Assembly: GCA_049647485.1 (NCBI GenBank)
Contig: JBARXT010000249.1
Location: 1 to 40,861 of the forward strand
Reading direction: 5' to 3'
DNA: 40,861 nucleotides
DNA from: 62-47 sp049647485
GTDB taxonomy: Bacteria > Pseudomonadota > Alphaproteobacteria > Rhizobiales > Xanthobacteraceae
Positions within the stretch are counted from its first letter, which is position 1. Each line of letters starts with the position of its first letter. Below are positions 32,165-40,511 of this stretch, piece by piece. The position numbers and the translations under genes were made by a program. The notes beneath the pieces are model-generated. The model made no database searches and was not told the DNA's origin. It saw only the letters and a program-made list of their open reading frames with translations.

Positions 32165-33535
32165 TCAGAACGCGTATTCGTGGTAGGCCGGTTCGACCGA
32201 ACCATTCCAGGCGCCGTGATATTTTTCCAGCATCTCTTCCGCCGGCGAGCGACCGGATTCGACGATCTCGTCGAGCGCCGTCAAATGGCGGGTTTCATCA
32301 CGGCCGAGATGATCGACATGGCCGCGCCGGCGCAGTCCCGCATGCGCGAGCGTCAGACATTCCTTGGCAATCTCGAACAGGTAACGATCGCGAATGCGGG
32401 CCTTGAAGCCAAAACGCGGCACATCATCGCGCAACGCCTGCCGCTCATGGGCATTCCAGTGCTTGGCAATATCCCATGCCGCGTCGAGGCTGACGTCATC
32501 GTAAAGCAAGCCGACCCAGAACGCCGACAGCGACGGCAGACGCCCCCACGGCACGCCGTCGGCGCCGCGCATCTCGAGATAGCGCTTCAGGCGCACCTCG
32601 GGGAAAATCGTCGAGAGATGGTTGGCCCAGTCCGACAGGGTCGGGCGCTCGCCGGGCAGTTTGGCATTCTTGCCGTCAAAAAAATCGCGGAACGACGAAC
32701 CAGAGACATCGATATAGTCGTCGCCGCGCTTGACGAAATACATCGGTACATCGAGCGCGTAGTCGACCCAGCGCTCGAAACCCATGCCGGTTTCGAACGC
32801 CCACGGAATCATGCCCGCGCGCGCGTTGTCGGTATCGCGCCAGATCTCGGAACGAAACGACAGGAAACCGTTCGGCTTGCCTTCGGTGAACGGGGAGTTC
32901 GCGAACAGCGCCGTCGCCACCGGCTGCAATGCCACCGCGACCCGCAGCTTCTTGACCATGTCGGCTTCCGAGGAGAAATCGAGATTGGTCTGCACCGTGC
33001 AGGTCCGGTACATCATATCAAGGCCGTATTGACCGACCTTCGGCATGTAGCCGGTCATGATCTTGTAGCGGCCCTTCGGCATCGCCGGAATCTGTGCCCG
33101 CGACCATGATGGCGTCATTCCAAGGCCCAGAAAGCGGATGCCGAGCGGCGCGGCGACTTCCCGGACCTGCGCCAGATGCGCCATCAGTTCGGCCTGGGTC
33201 TGATGCACGGTTTCAAGCGGCGCACCGGACAATTCGAACTGACCGCCCGGCTCAAGCGAAATCGCACCGCCACCAGTCACGTCATGCAGCCCGATGATGT
33301 TGCCGCGCTCCATGATCGGCTCCCAGCCGAGCAGGAGCCGCATGCCTTCCAGCAGCTCACCGATGCCGCGCGAGCCCTCATAAGGCACCGGGTGATGTCC
33401 GCTGACGGTGAACGGAGTCTTTTCGTGTTCAGTGCCGATCCTGAATTCCGACTTCGGCTTGATGCCCGCCTCGAACCACGCCACCAAATCGTCGCGGGAC
33501 TGCAGCGGCGTCGTATCGGTCTGATCACGCGCCAT
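32165..33535 (-). CDS. gshA: Glutamate-cysteine ligase (plant/alphaproteobacterial type)
   Basis: A 456-residue ATP-dependent ligase making gamma-glutamylcysteine, the first step of glutathione synthesis. The length and motifs (FRIGTEHEKTPF, SLEPGGQFELSGAPLETVHQT, MTGYMPKVGQYGLDMMYRTCTVQTN) are those of the class shared by plants and alphaproteobacteria, not E. coli GshA. The cysteines that redox-regulate the plant enzyme were not checked. The frame is open to TTG 33562; ATG 33535 (MARDQTDTT) with GGATG upstream is chosen. Its product is the precursor of the glutathione used by the GST at 34271. Confidence 0.96.
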   Translation of the reverse strand: MARDQTDTTPLQSRDDLVAWFEAGIKPKSEFRIGTEHEKTPFTVSGHHPVPYEGSRGIGELLEGMRLLLGWEPIMERGNIIGLHDVTGGGAISLEPGGQFELSGAPLETVHQTQAELMAHLAQVREVAAPLGIRFLGLGMTPSWSRAQIPAMPKGRYKIMTGYMPKVGQYGLDMMYRTCTVQTNLDFSSEADMVKKLRVAVALQPVATALFANSPFTEGKPNGFLSFRSEIWRDTDNARAGMIPWAFETGMGFERWVDYALDVPMYFVKRGDDYIDVSGSSFRDFFDGKNAKLPGERPTLSDWANHLSTIFPEVRLKRYLEMRGADGVPWGRLPSLSAFWVGLLYDDVSLDAAWDIAKHWNAHERQALRDDVPRFGFKARIRDRYLFEIAKECLTLAHAGLRRRGHVDHLGRDETRHLTALDEIVESGRSPAEEMLEKYHGAWNGSVEPAYHEYAF

Positions 33536-33628
33536 AAAACATCCGAGGAAGAACCGCGACAACTGTGCCCGCGCGGCGAAAGACAGGATCGTGGCCGATC
33601 GGCCCGCGACCGGGTGTTCTGAGTGAGT

Positions 33629-34126
33629 TCATCGTGTCGCCGCTACGTTTGGAGCAATCACTGCGGCCTGATCGCAAGAGCACCCCAGCCGATCCAGCAG
33701 CCCGCACAACTTCGCCGCATCGGCATCCGACAGCTTCGAACCGACGTGCCGCTCGATGGCGGCCGAATAGGCGCTCCACATTCGTTTCTGCAAATCGCGT
33801 CCGGCCTCGGTGATCTCAACGAACAGGCCGCGTTTGTCTATCTTGCATTCACGCCGCGCCGCGAGACCTTCCTCCACCAGCCGGTCGATCAGCCGCGACG
33901 TCGAATACTGCGGAATCAGCATCTGCTTCTCGAGTTCGACCGGGCGCATTTCACCGCCAGGCGCCCGCGACAACTCCAGCAAGGCGTCATACCAGGCGAG
34001 CGGCGGAAACCCCGCCTTCTTCAAATCCTGCTCGACCGCGCCCAGCACCCTGCTCTGGATGCGCATCAGCCGTATCCACGCTGCGGTCGCCTCCGTCGAT
34101 GGCTTGCGTTTCATTCCATGGTCCAT
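33629..34126 (-). CDS. MarR family transcriptional regulator
   Basis: A 165-residue winged-helix regulator. The dimer helix (AAWIRLMRIQSRVLGAVEQDL) is followed by the DNA-binding domain at about residues 40-105 (MRPVELEKQMLIPQYSTSRLIDRLVEEGL, wing RRECKIDKRGLFVEIT) and a C-terminal helix with two cysteines (LCGLLDRLGCSCD). Those cysteines could sense thiol oxidation, which is inference. It is divergent from the GST gene across 144 bp holding two similar palindromes, so it probably represses itself and gst. Starts at 34126 and 34114 are both possible. Confidence 0.93.
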   Translation of the reverse strand: MDHGMKRKPSTEATAAWIRLMRIQSRVLGAVEQDLKKAGFPPLAWYDALLELSRAPGGEMRPVELEKQMLIPQYSTSRLIDRLVEEGLAARRECKIDKRGLFVEITEAGRDLQKRMWSAYSAAIERHVGSKLSDADAAKLCGLLDRLGCSCDQAAVIAPNVAATR

Positions 34127-34183
34127 GGTGTACTGGTCGAAGCGATGTAATCGTCGAAAATATTCCGGTCGGGCACTTTATAA

Positions 34184-34195
34184 ATGCAGATGCAT
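34184..34195. promoter_or_regulatory. Candidate MarR operator 1
   Basis: ATGCAGATGCAT, an inverted repeat (ATGCA / TGCAT, 2-bp centre), within the divergent marR-gst intergenic region and overlapping a TATAAA-like element. Confidence 0.45.
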
Positions 34196-34211
34196 CATTC
34201 TTGACTATTCC

Positions 34212-34223
34212 ATGCAGGCGCAT
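34212..34223. promoter_or_regulatory. Candidate MarR operator 2
   Basis: ATGCAGGCGCAT, matching operator 1 at 10 of 12 bases and starting 28 bp downstream. It lies directly after TTGACT (34201-34206), where the spacer of a gst promoter would be. Confidence 0.45.
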
Positions 34224-34270
34224 TTAATCAAGTCATCACATACTGACAATCCTCAGGGAGGACAATTCCG

Positions 34271-34876
34271 ATGAAGCTCTATTATTCGCCAGGCGCGTGT
34301 TCGCTGTCGCCGCATATCGCGCTGCTCGAGGCCGGGCTGGCGCATGACCTCGCCAAGGTCGACCTCAAGGCCAAGAAATTGGAGGACGGCAGCGATTTCC
34401 TCAAGGTCAACCCCAAGGGGCAGGTGCCGACGCTGCAACTCGACGACGGCAGCATCCTGACCGAAGGCCCCGTGATCGTGCAGGCGATCGCCGACAAGGC
34501 TGCCGGCAAGAACCTGGCGCCCGCCAACGGCACCACCGAGCGCTATCGTCTGCAGGAATGGCTGAACTTCCTTACCAGCGAACTGCACAAGAACTTCAGC
34601 CCGCTGTTCGCGCCGGTCTTGAGCGACGAAACCAAGCAGTTCTTCCGCGACCGACTGATGGGCAAGCTGAAGCATGTCGACGAGAAGCTTGCGGGTCACG
34701 ACTACTTGATGGGCAAGCAATTCAGCGTGGCCGACGGCTACCTCTACACCATGCTGCGCTGGGCCGACGCCCACAAGTTCGACCTCTCCGCGCTGAAGAA
34801 CCTGATGGCCTACAAGGCACGCGTTGCGGGCCGCCCGCAGGTGCAGGCCGCGCTGAAGAGCGAAGGACTGGCATAA
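34271..34876 (+). CDS. gst: Glutathione S-transferase, beta class
   Basis: A 201-residue cytosolic GST. The thioredoxin-like N-terminal domain begins MKLYYSPGACSLSPHIALLE, with C10, the beta-class active-site cysteine. The glutathione-binding NPKGQVPTL and the SNAIL-like TEGPVIVQAI follow. The all-helical C-terminal domain carries H106 (LTSELHKNFSPLF), the partner of C10 in E. coli GstA. The N-capping motif near SVADGYLYTMLRW is present. GGGAGG lies upstream of ATG 34271. It detoxifies electrophiles or acts as a thiol-disulfide enzyme, and is probably controlled by the divergent MarR. Confidence 0.95.
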   Translation: MKLYYSPGACSLSPHIALLEAGLAHDLAKVDLKAKKLEDGSDFLKVNPKGQVPTLQLDDGSILTEGPVIVQAIADKAAGKNLAPANGTTERYRLQEWLNFLTSELHKNFSPLFAPVLSDETKQFFRDRLMGKLKHVDEKLAGHDYLMGKQFSVADGYLYTMLRWADAHKFDLSALKNLMAYKARVAGRPQVQAALKSEGLA

Positions 34877-34913
34877 GCCATCGCGCACAGTTGCGAACTG
34901 GTAATAAACCGAA

Positions 34914-34945
34914 GGGCCGGATCGATGATCCGGCCTTTCTATTTT
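34914..34945 (+). terminator. Terminator after gst
   Basis: A 9-bp stem GGCCGGATC (34915-34923) with GATCCGGCC (34927-34935), a 3-nt loop, and the tail TTTCTATTTTG. It lies between convergent gst and the FadJ-like gene and may serve both. Confidence 0.8.
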
Positions 34946-34997
34946 GCGCGACTCCAGCGTTCGTCACGCCCGGCCTTGACGGCGCTGGGAGCACGAG

Positions 34998-37211
34998 TTA
35001 CGCCGCCGCCTTCTTGGGCGGGAAGCGGCTGTAGAACGTCTCACCCTTCGCAGCCATGTCTTCCAACAGCTTCGGCGGTGTGAAGCGCGAGCCGTATTTC
35101 GCCTCGAGCTTGTGGCACAGCGCGACGAAGTTTTTCGTTCCCATGAAGTCGATGTAGGACAGCGTGCCGCCGGTGAATGGCGCGAAGCCGAAACCGAGGA
35201 TCGAGCCGACGTCGGCTTCGCGCGGATCGACGATGACGTGATCCTCCACGGTGCGCGCGGCTTCCACCGCCTGCGCTACCAGGAAGCGCTGCTTCAACTC
35301 CTCGACATCGAGCGTATCGGGATCGAGATGCTTCGGCTGCAACGCGGCAATCCCCGACCACAGCGACTTCTGGCCCTTGCCCTTTTCCGGATAGTCGTAG
35401 AAGCCCTTGCCGTTCTTGCGGCCGAAGCGGCCTTCCTTCTCGACCATCGCGACCATCAGCTTCTTCTGCGCCTGATCGACGGCGTTGGCGCCGAGATCGG
35501 CCTCCGTCGCCTTCATGATCTTGAGCACGAGATCGAGCGCGACCTCATCCGACAGCGACAGCGGGCCGACCGGCATTCCGGCCATCCGCGCAGTGTTCTC
35601 GATCATCGCCGGCGGCACGCCTTCCATCAGCATCTCCAGCCCTTCGGCGGTGAAGCGCAGCACGCAACGGTTGGCGAAGAAACCGCGCGAGTCATTCACC
35701 ACGATGGGCGTCTTGCTGATCTGCCGCACGTAATCGAGAGCGGTGGCGAGCGCGACGTCGCCAGTGTTCTTGCCGAGGATCACTTCCACCAGCATCATCT
35801 TCTCGACCGGCGAGAAGAAGTGGATGCCGATGAAGCGCGACTGATCCGGCCACTCCTCGGCCAGCGAGTTGATTGGCAGGGTCGACGTATTGGAGGCGAA
35901 GATCGCATCCTTGCGCAGATACTGCTGCGCCTTGGCGAAGGTCTCGGCCTTCACCTTGCGATCCTCGAACACGGCTTCGATGACCAGATCGCAATCGCTG
36001 ATTGCGGCATAGTCCCCGGTGGCGGTGATGCGGCTCATCAGCGCGTCGCGATCCGCGTCCTTCGCGCGGCCCTTGGCGACCAGCCCGTCGATCACCGACT
36101 TGGCGTGGGCCTTACCCTTGTCGGCGCTTTCCTGATCGCGGTCGATCAGCACCACCTCGATGCCGGCCTTGGCCGAGACATAGCCGATGCTGGCGCCCAT
36201 GAAGCCGGCGCCGATCACCGCGAGTTTCTTCACCTTGGTCGGCGGCACGCCTGCGGGGCGGCGCGCACCCTTGTTCAGTTCCTGCATCGACAGGAACAGG
36301 CTGCGGATCATCGCGGCCGCTTCCTTGCTGCGCAGGATTTTCGCAAAGTAGCGCGACTCGATGCGCAGGCCGTTGTCGATGTTGACCAACAGGCCTTCAT
36401 AGACGCAACTCATGATGGCGCGCGCGGCCGGATAATTGTCGTAGGTCTGGCTGCGATAGAGCGCGTTGGCCGGCGGGAAGACGTTCATGCCGGCGGCGGA
36501 ATACACCGCGCCGCCCGGCAGCTTGAAGCCCTTGACGTCCCACGGCTGGGCCGGTTTGCCACCGGCCTTGATCCATTCCCTGGCGGTCTTGATGAGATCG
36601 GCCGCCGGCACGATGGCGCCGACGATGTTGGCGGCCTTCGCCTTGGCGAGCGTCATCTGGTCGCCCTTGAGCAGCAGTTGCAGCGCGTCCGCCGCCGGCA
36701 TCATGCGCGGCAGACGTTGCGTGCCGCCGCCGCCCGGAAACAGGCCGACCTTGACTTCCGGCAGGCCGAGCCGCGTCTTCGGATTATCGGCTGCGACGCG
36801 ATAGTGGCAGGCCAGCGTCAGTTCGAACGCGCCGCCGAGCGCGAGGCCATTAATCGCCGCGACCCACGGCTTGCCGCAGGTCTCGATGGTGCGCAGCGTC
36901 TGCGACAGCTTGCGGCTCTCGTCGAACAGCATCTGGTTGGCGGCTTCCTCGCCCTTGTCCTTCAGCATCGCCGCGTAGGTGCGGTTCATGCCCTCCAGCA
37001 TGGAGAGGTCGGCTCCGGCGGAAAACGCGTCCTTGCCGGAGGTGATGACGACGCCCTTCACCGCCGCGTCGCTCGTGGTCTGCGCGACGATCTGGCCAAG
37101 TTCCTCGATGGTGGCGGTGTCCAGCACGTTCATCGACTTGCCGGGAATATCCCACGTCACCAGCGCGATGCCGTCGCTGTCGGTTTCGATCTTGAAATTC
37201 TTGAATGCCAT
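34998..37211 (-). CDS. fadJ: Bifunctional enoyl-CoA hydratase / 3-hydroxyacyl-CoA dehydrogenase
   Basis: A 737-residue beta-oxidation multienzyme. The crotonase half has catalytic glutamates E130 (LGGAFELTLAC) and E152 (GLPEVKVGLFPGGGG) and an oxyanion-hole GADLSMLEG segment. The dehydrogenase half begins at about residue 328 with the NAD motif GAGFMG (334-339), then SNTSTLPI and catalytic His in GIHFFSPVEKM, and C-terminal FANRCVLRF and GRFGRKNGKGFYDYP. This is the FadB/FadJ alpha-subunit layout; the two names cannot be separated by eye. GGGAG lies 6 nt before ATG 37211. It is co-directional with the thiolase, separated by a large palindromic element. Confidence 0.95.
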   Translation of the reverse strand: MAFKNFKIETDSDGIALVTWDIPGKSMNVLDTATIEELGQIVAQTTSDAAVKGVVITSGKDAFSAGADLSMLEGMNRTYAAMLKDKGEEAANQMLFDESRKLSQTLRTIETCGKPWVAAINGLALGGAFELTLACHYRVAADNPKTRLGLPEVKVGLFPGGGGTQRLPRMMPAADALQLLLKGDQMTLAKAKAANIVGAIVPAADLIKTAREWIKAGGKPAQPWDVKGFKLPGGAVYSAAGMNVFPPANALYRSQTYDNYPAARAIMSCVYEGLLVNIDNGLRIESRYFAKILRSKEAAAMIRSLFLSMQELNKGARRPAGVPPTKVKKLAVIGAGFMGASIGYVSAKAGIEVVLIDRDQESADKGKAHAKSVIDGLVAKGRAKDADRDALMSRITATGDYAAISDCDLVIEAVFEDRKVKAETFAKAQQYLRKDAIFASNTSTLPINSLAEEWPDQSRFIGIHFFSPVEKMMLVEVILGKNTGDVALATALDYVRQISKTPIVVNDSRGFFANRCVLRFTAEGLEMLMEGVPPAMIENTARMAGMPVGPLSLSDEVALDLVLKIMKATEADLGANAVDQAQKKLMVAMVEKEGRFGRKNGKGFYDYPEKGKGQKSLWSGIAALQPKHLDPDTLDVEELKQRFLVAQAVEAARTVEDHVIVDPREADVGSILGFGFAPFTGGTLSYIDFMGTKNFVALCHKLEAKYGSRFTPPKLLEDMAAKGETFYSRFPPKKAAA

Positions 37212-37230
37212 TTGGCGCTCCCACCTCTGC

Positions 37231-37338
37231 CGTCATCCTGAGGTGCGAGGCCGAATGGCCGACCCTCGAAGGATGATTTGAATAGTTTTGACGTTATCCT
37301 TCGAGGGTCTCGCTTCGCGCGACCACCTCAGGATAACG
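37231..37338. repeat. Large nested inverted-repeat element
   Basis: Outer arms at 37231-37245 and 37324-37338 (CGTCATCCTGAGGTG and its complement, one mismatch) enclose inner arms at 37261-37276 and 37293-37308 (GACCCTCGAAGGATGA type, one mismatch). From memory this sequence type is a common dispersed element in Bradyrhizobium and Rhodopseudomonas. It fills most of the fadJ-thiolase gap. Confidence 0.8.
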
Positions 37339-37355
37339 CTACCTTTTGTCGAACC

Positions 37356-38564
37356 TCACACCCGCTCGATGATGGTCGCGGTACCCATGCCGCCGCCGAT
37401 GCACAGCGTCACCAGCGCGGCGTTGAGATCGCGCCGCTCCAGTTCGTCGAGCACGGTGCCGAGGATCATCGCGCCGGTCGCACCAAGCGGATGGCCCATG
37501 GCGATGGCACCACCGTTGACGTTGATCTTGGCGTGATCGATGTCGAATGCCTGAATGTAGCGCAGCACCACCGAGGCGAACGCCTCGTTGAGTTCGAACA
37601 GGTCGATGTCTTCCAGCTTCATGCCGGAGCGCGCGAGAACCTTCTTCGTCACGTCCACCGGGCCGGTCAGCATGATCGAAGGCTCCGAGCCGATATTGGC
37701 GAACGCCCTGATTTTCGCACGCGGCTTGAGGCCGTGCTTCTTGCCGGCGGCCTCGTTGCCGAGCAACACGGCCGCGGCGCCATCGACGATGCCCGACGAG
37801 TTGCCGGCATGATGCACATGCACCACCTTCTCGACCTCCGGATGCGACTGCGTCGCCACCGCGTCGAAGCCGCCCATCGCGCCCATCACTTCGAATGACG
37901 GCTGCAGAGAGGCCAGCGACTGCATCGTGGTCGAGGGTCGCATGTGCTCGTCCTTGTCGAGGATGGTGAGGCCATTCTGGTCCTTCACCGGCACGATCGA
38001 CTTCTTGAAGTACCCCTTCTCCCACGACTCGGCGGCGCGCTTCTGGCTCTCGACCGCATAGGCATCGCAATCGGCACGGGAGAAGCCGTACTTGGTGGCA
38101 ATCAGATCGGCGGAAATACCTTGCGGCAGGAAGTAGGACGGCACCGCGATCGACGGGTCCATCGGCCACGCCGTGCCCGACGACAGAATGCCGACGCGGC
38201 TCATCGATTCCGCGCCGCCGCCGATGGTCAGGTCGTGCTGGCCGGCCATCACCTGTGCGGCGGCGAAGTTCACCGCATCGAGACCCGATGCACAAAAGCG
38301 GCTGATCTGAATGCCTGGCACGTCGTTCCCAAGACCCGCCTGGAGCGCCGCGAACCGGGAAATATCGCCGCCGGCCTCGCCTACCGGATCGACCACGCCA
38401 AGGATGACGTCGTCGACGCTGCCGGTTTCGAGATTGTTGCGTTCCTTGATCGCCTTGAGCGGCGCGGTTGCCAGCGCCAGCGCCGTGACTTCGTGCAACG
38501 AGCCGTCGGATTTGCCCTTGCCGCGCGGCGTGCGGACATGGTCGTAAATATAGGCTTCAGGCAT
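37356..38564 (-). CDS. Acetyl-CoA acetyltransferase (thiolase)
   Basis: A 402-residue thiolase, the last step of the beta-oxidation cycle (or, in reverse, acetoacetyl-CoA formation). The nucleophile C91 is in ISRFCASGLDAVNFAA. The histidine is in NGGAIAMGHPLGATGA, and the second cysteine in TLCIGGGMGTA near the C-terminus. The neighbours are a FadJ-like enzyme and an acyl-CoA dehydrogenase on the same strand, so a FadA-type role in fatty-acid breakdown is more likely than PHB synthesis, where phaA usually sits beside phaB. GGGAGG lies upstream of ATG 38564. Confidence 0.95.
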   Translation of the reverse strand: MPEAYIYDHVRTPRGKGKSDGSLHEVTALALATAPLKAIKERNNLETGSVDDVILGVVDPVGEAGGDISRFAALQAGLGNDVPGIQISRFCASGLDAVNFAAAQVMAGQHDLTIGGGAESMSRVGILSSGTAWPMDPSIAVPSYFLPQGISADLIATKYGFSRADCDAYAVESQKRAAESWEKGYFKKSIVPVKDQNGLTILDKDEHMRPSTTMQSLASLQPSFEVMGAMGGFDAVATQSHPEVEKVVHVHHAGNSSGIVDGAAAVLLGNEAAGKKHGLKPRAKIRAFANIGSEPSIMLTGPVDVTKKVLARSGMKLEDIDLFELNEAFASVVLRYIQAFDIDHAKINVNGGAIAMGHPLGATGAMILGTVLDELERRDLNAALVTLCIGGGMGTATIIERV

Positions 38565-38622
38565 GAAGTGCCTCCCTCGTTATCTTGATCTTGCACGGCC
38601 GAGCCGGCGGTTTGTATTTTCA

Positions 38623-38707
38623 TCATGGCCGGGCTTGTCCCGGCCATCCATGTCTTATTCCTGGATACGCCAAAAGACGTGGATCACCGGGACAAGCCCG
38701 GCGATGA
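38623..38707. repeat. 34-bp-arm imperfect inverted repeat
   Basis: The left arm 38623-38656 and right arm 38674-38707 are complementary with a few mismatches around a 17-nt loop. Each arm contains a GGGCTTGTCCCGG core. From memory it is of the dispersed Bradyrhizobiaceae type. It occupies the thiolase/acyl-CoA dehydrogenase gap and could act as a terminator or RNA-stability element. Confidence 0.8.
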
Positions 38708-38720
38708 CGCCTTCCCTTAT

Positions 38721-40511
38721 TCAGAACGCCTCGGCCGGCAGTTCCATGGTGGTCCCGCTTCCGCTTTGAATGCGCGCCTGATGCAGCGCGGTTTCCGGCA
38801 ACATCCGTTCCATGAAAAATCGCCCGGTCACCAGCTTGGTCTTGAGATAGGCAGAAGCATCGCCCGCTGCAATCTTGTCCTGCGCGACTTTCGCCATGCG
38901 GGCCCACATGTAGGCAAACACCACGAGGCCGAACAGTTTCATGTAATCGGTGGCGGCGGCGCCGGCATTGTCGGGTTTGGCCATCGCATTCTGCATCAAC
39001 CACATCGTCGACTGCTGGAGATGACCGAGCGCGGTGGAGAGTGGCGCGATGAACGGCTTCATCGCATCATTGCCGCCATGCTCCTTGGCGAAGGCCGTCA
39101 CTTCACCGAAGAACGCCATCGCGGCGCGACCGCCGTGGCGCGGCAACTTGCGGCCGACCAGGTCGAGCGCCTGAATGCCGTTGGCGCCCTCATAGATCAT
39201 CGCAATGCGCGCATCGCGCACGAACTGCTCCATGCCATGTTCGGCGATGTAGCCGTGGCCGCCGAACACCTGCTGCGCCTGCACGGCGTTAGCGAAACCG
39301 CCGTCGGTCAGCACACCTTTCAGCACCGGTGTCATCAGGCCCATGTGATCGTCGGCCGCTTCGCGATCCTTGGCATCGTTGGAGCGGTGCGCGATGTCGC
39401 TCTTGAGCGCGGTCCACACCACCATCGCGCGCGCAGCTTCATTGAACGCGCGGATCGACAGCAACGTGCGGCGCACGTCGGGATGCACGATGATCGGATC
39501 GGCCGGCTTGTCGGGGGCCTGCGGTCCGGTCAGTGCGCGGCCCTGCAGCCGTTCGCGCGCGTAGGCGACCGCGTTCTGATAGGCAACTTCCGACATCGCA
39601 AGACCCTGAACGCCGACGCCGAGCCGCGCCTCGTTCATCATCACGAACATGCCCTGCATGCCCTTGTTTTCTTCGCCGATCAGCCAGCCGGTGGCGTTGT
39701 CGTAATTCATCACGCAGGTGGAATTGCCGTGAATGCCCATCTTGTGCTCGATCGAGCCGCACGACACGCCGTTGCCCGCGCCGAGCGAGCCGTCGGCATT
39801 GACCAGCACCTTGGGCACCACGAACAGCGAGACGCCCTTGATGCCGGCGGGCGCACCCTCGATGCGGGCCAGCACCAGATGGATGATGTTGGAGGCCAAG
39901 TCGTGCTCGCCGGCGGAGATGAAGATCTTGGTCCCGGTGATCTTGTAGCTGCCGTCGGCCTGCTTCACCGCCTTGGTGCGCAACAGGCCCAAGTCGGTGC
40001 CGCATTGCGGCTCGGTGAGGTTCATGGTGCCGGTCCATTCGCCCGCCACCATCTTCGGCAGATAGGTCGCCTTCTGCTCCGGCGTGCCGTGAACCAGCAA
40101 CGCCGCCGTCGCGCCCATGGTCAGGCCGCCATACATCGAAAACGCCATGTTGGCCGAAATCTGGAATTCCGCGACGGTCTGCGACAGCGTCACCGGCAGG
40201 CCCTGCCCGCCGAACTCGGCGGGTACCGACAGGCCGAGCCAGCCACCGTCCGCAACCTGCTTGAACGCTTCCTTGAACCCCTTCGGGGTCGTCACGCTGC
40301 CGTCGTCATGCCGGACGCAGCCTTCGAGGTCGCCGGTCCGGTTGAGCGGCTGCAGCACCTGCTCGGACAGCTTGGCCGCCTCGTCCAAAATCGCCGCGCG
40401 GACGTCGGGGGACGCATCGCTGAAGCCGGGAAGATTGTTGTAACGGTCGAATTGAAAAACGTCGTTGAGGAGGAAATTGACGTCATCGACGGGCGCTTTG
40501 TAGCTTGGCAT
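38721..40511 (-). CDS. Acyl-CoA dehydrogenase (long form, DmdC/FadE-like)
   Basis: A 596-residue FAD-linked acyl-CoA dehydrogenase, the first step of beta-oxidation. It starts with an extra N-terminal segment (YKAPVDDVNFLLNDVF) typical of the long family that includes DmdC. The central beta domain has the FAD motif MNLTEPQCGTDLGLLRTKA and GTKIFISAGEHD. The catalytic base is in RIAMIYEGANGIQALDLVGR, and an extra C-terminal helical domain follows. DmdC acts on methylmercaptopropionyl-CoA, but most members are of unknown chain-length specificity. AGGGAC lies upstream of ATG 40511. It is first in the run acyl-CoA dehydrogenase-thiolase-FadJ. Confidence 0.95.
   Translation of the reverse strand: MPSYKAPVDDVNFLLNDVFQFDRYNNLPGFSDASPDVRAAILDEAAKLSEQVLQPLNRTGDLEGCVRHDDGSVTTPKGFKEAFKQVADGGWLGLSVPAEFGGQGLPVTLSQTVAEFQISANMAFSMYGGLTMGATAALLVHGTPEQKATYLPKMVAGEWTGTMNLTEPQCGTDLGLLRTKAVKQADGSYKITGTKIFISAGEHDLASNIIHLVLARIEGAPAGIKGVSLFVVPKVLVNADGSLGAGNGVSCGSIEHKMGIHGNSTCVMNYDNATGWLIGEENKGMQGMFVMMNEARLGVGVQGLAMSEVAYQNAVAYARERLQGRALTGPQAPDKPADPIIVHPDVRRTLLSIRAFNEAARAMVVWTALKSDIAHRSNDAKDREAADDHMGLMTPVLKGVLTDGGFANAVQAQQVFGGHGYIAEHGMEQFVRDARIAMIYEGANGIQALDLVGRKLPRHGGRAAMAFFGEVTAFAKEHGGNDAMKPFIAPLSTALGHLQQSTMWLMQNAMAKPDNAGAAATDYMKLFGLVVFAYMWARMAKVAQDKIAAGDASAYLKTKLVTGRFFMERMLPETALHQARIQSGSGTTMELPAEAF

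Noticed and set aside
31469..33109. 546-residue plus-strand open frame opposite the PAN-domain gene and gshA
   Set aside because: It crosses two well-supported genes and an intergenic gap and has no family features.
35112..37241. 709-residue plus-strand open frame opposite the FadJ-like gene
   Set aside because: It is antisense to a gene with intact catalytic motifs and is Arg/His/Asp-rich with no recognisable domain. Such frames are expected in GC-rich DNA.
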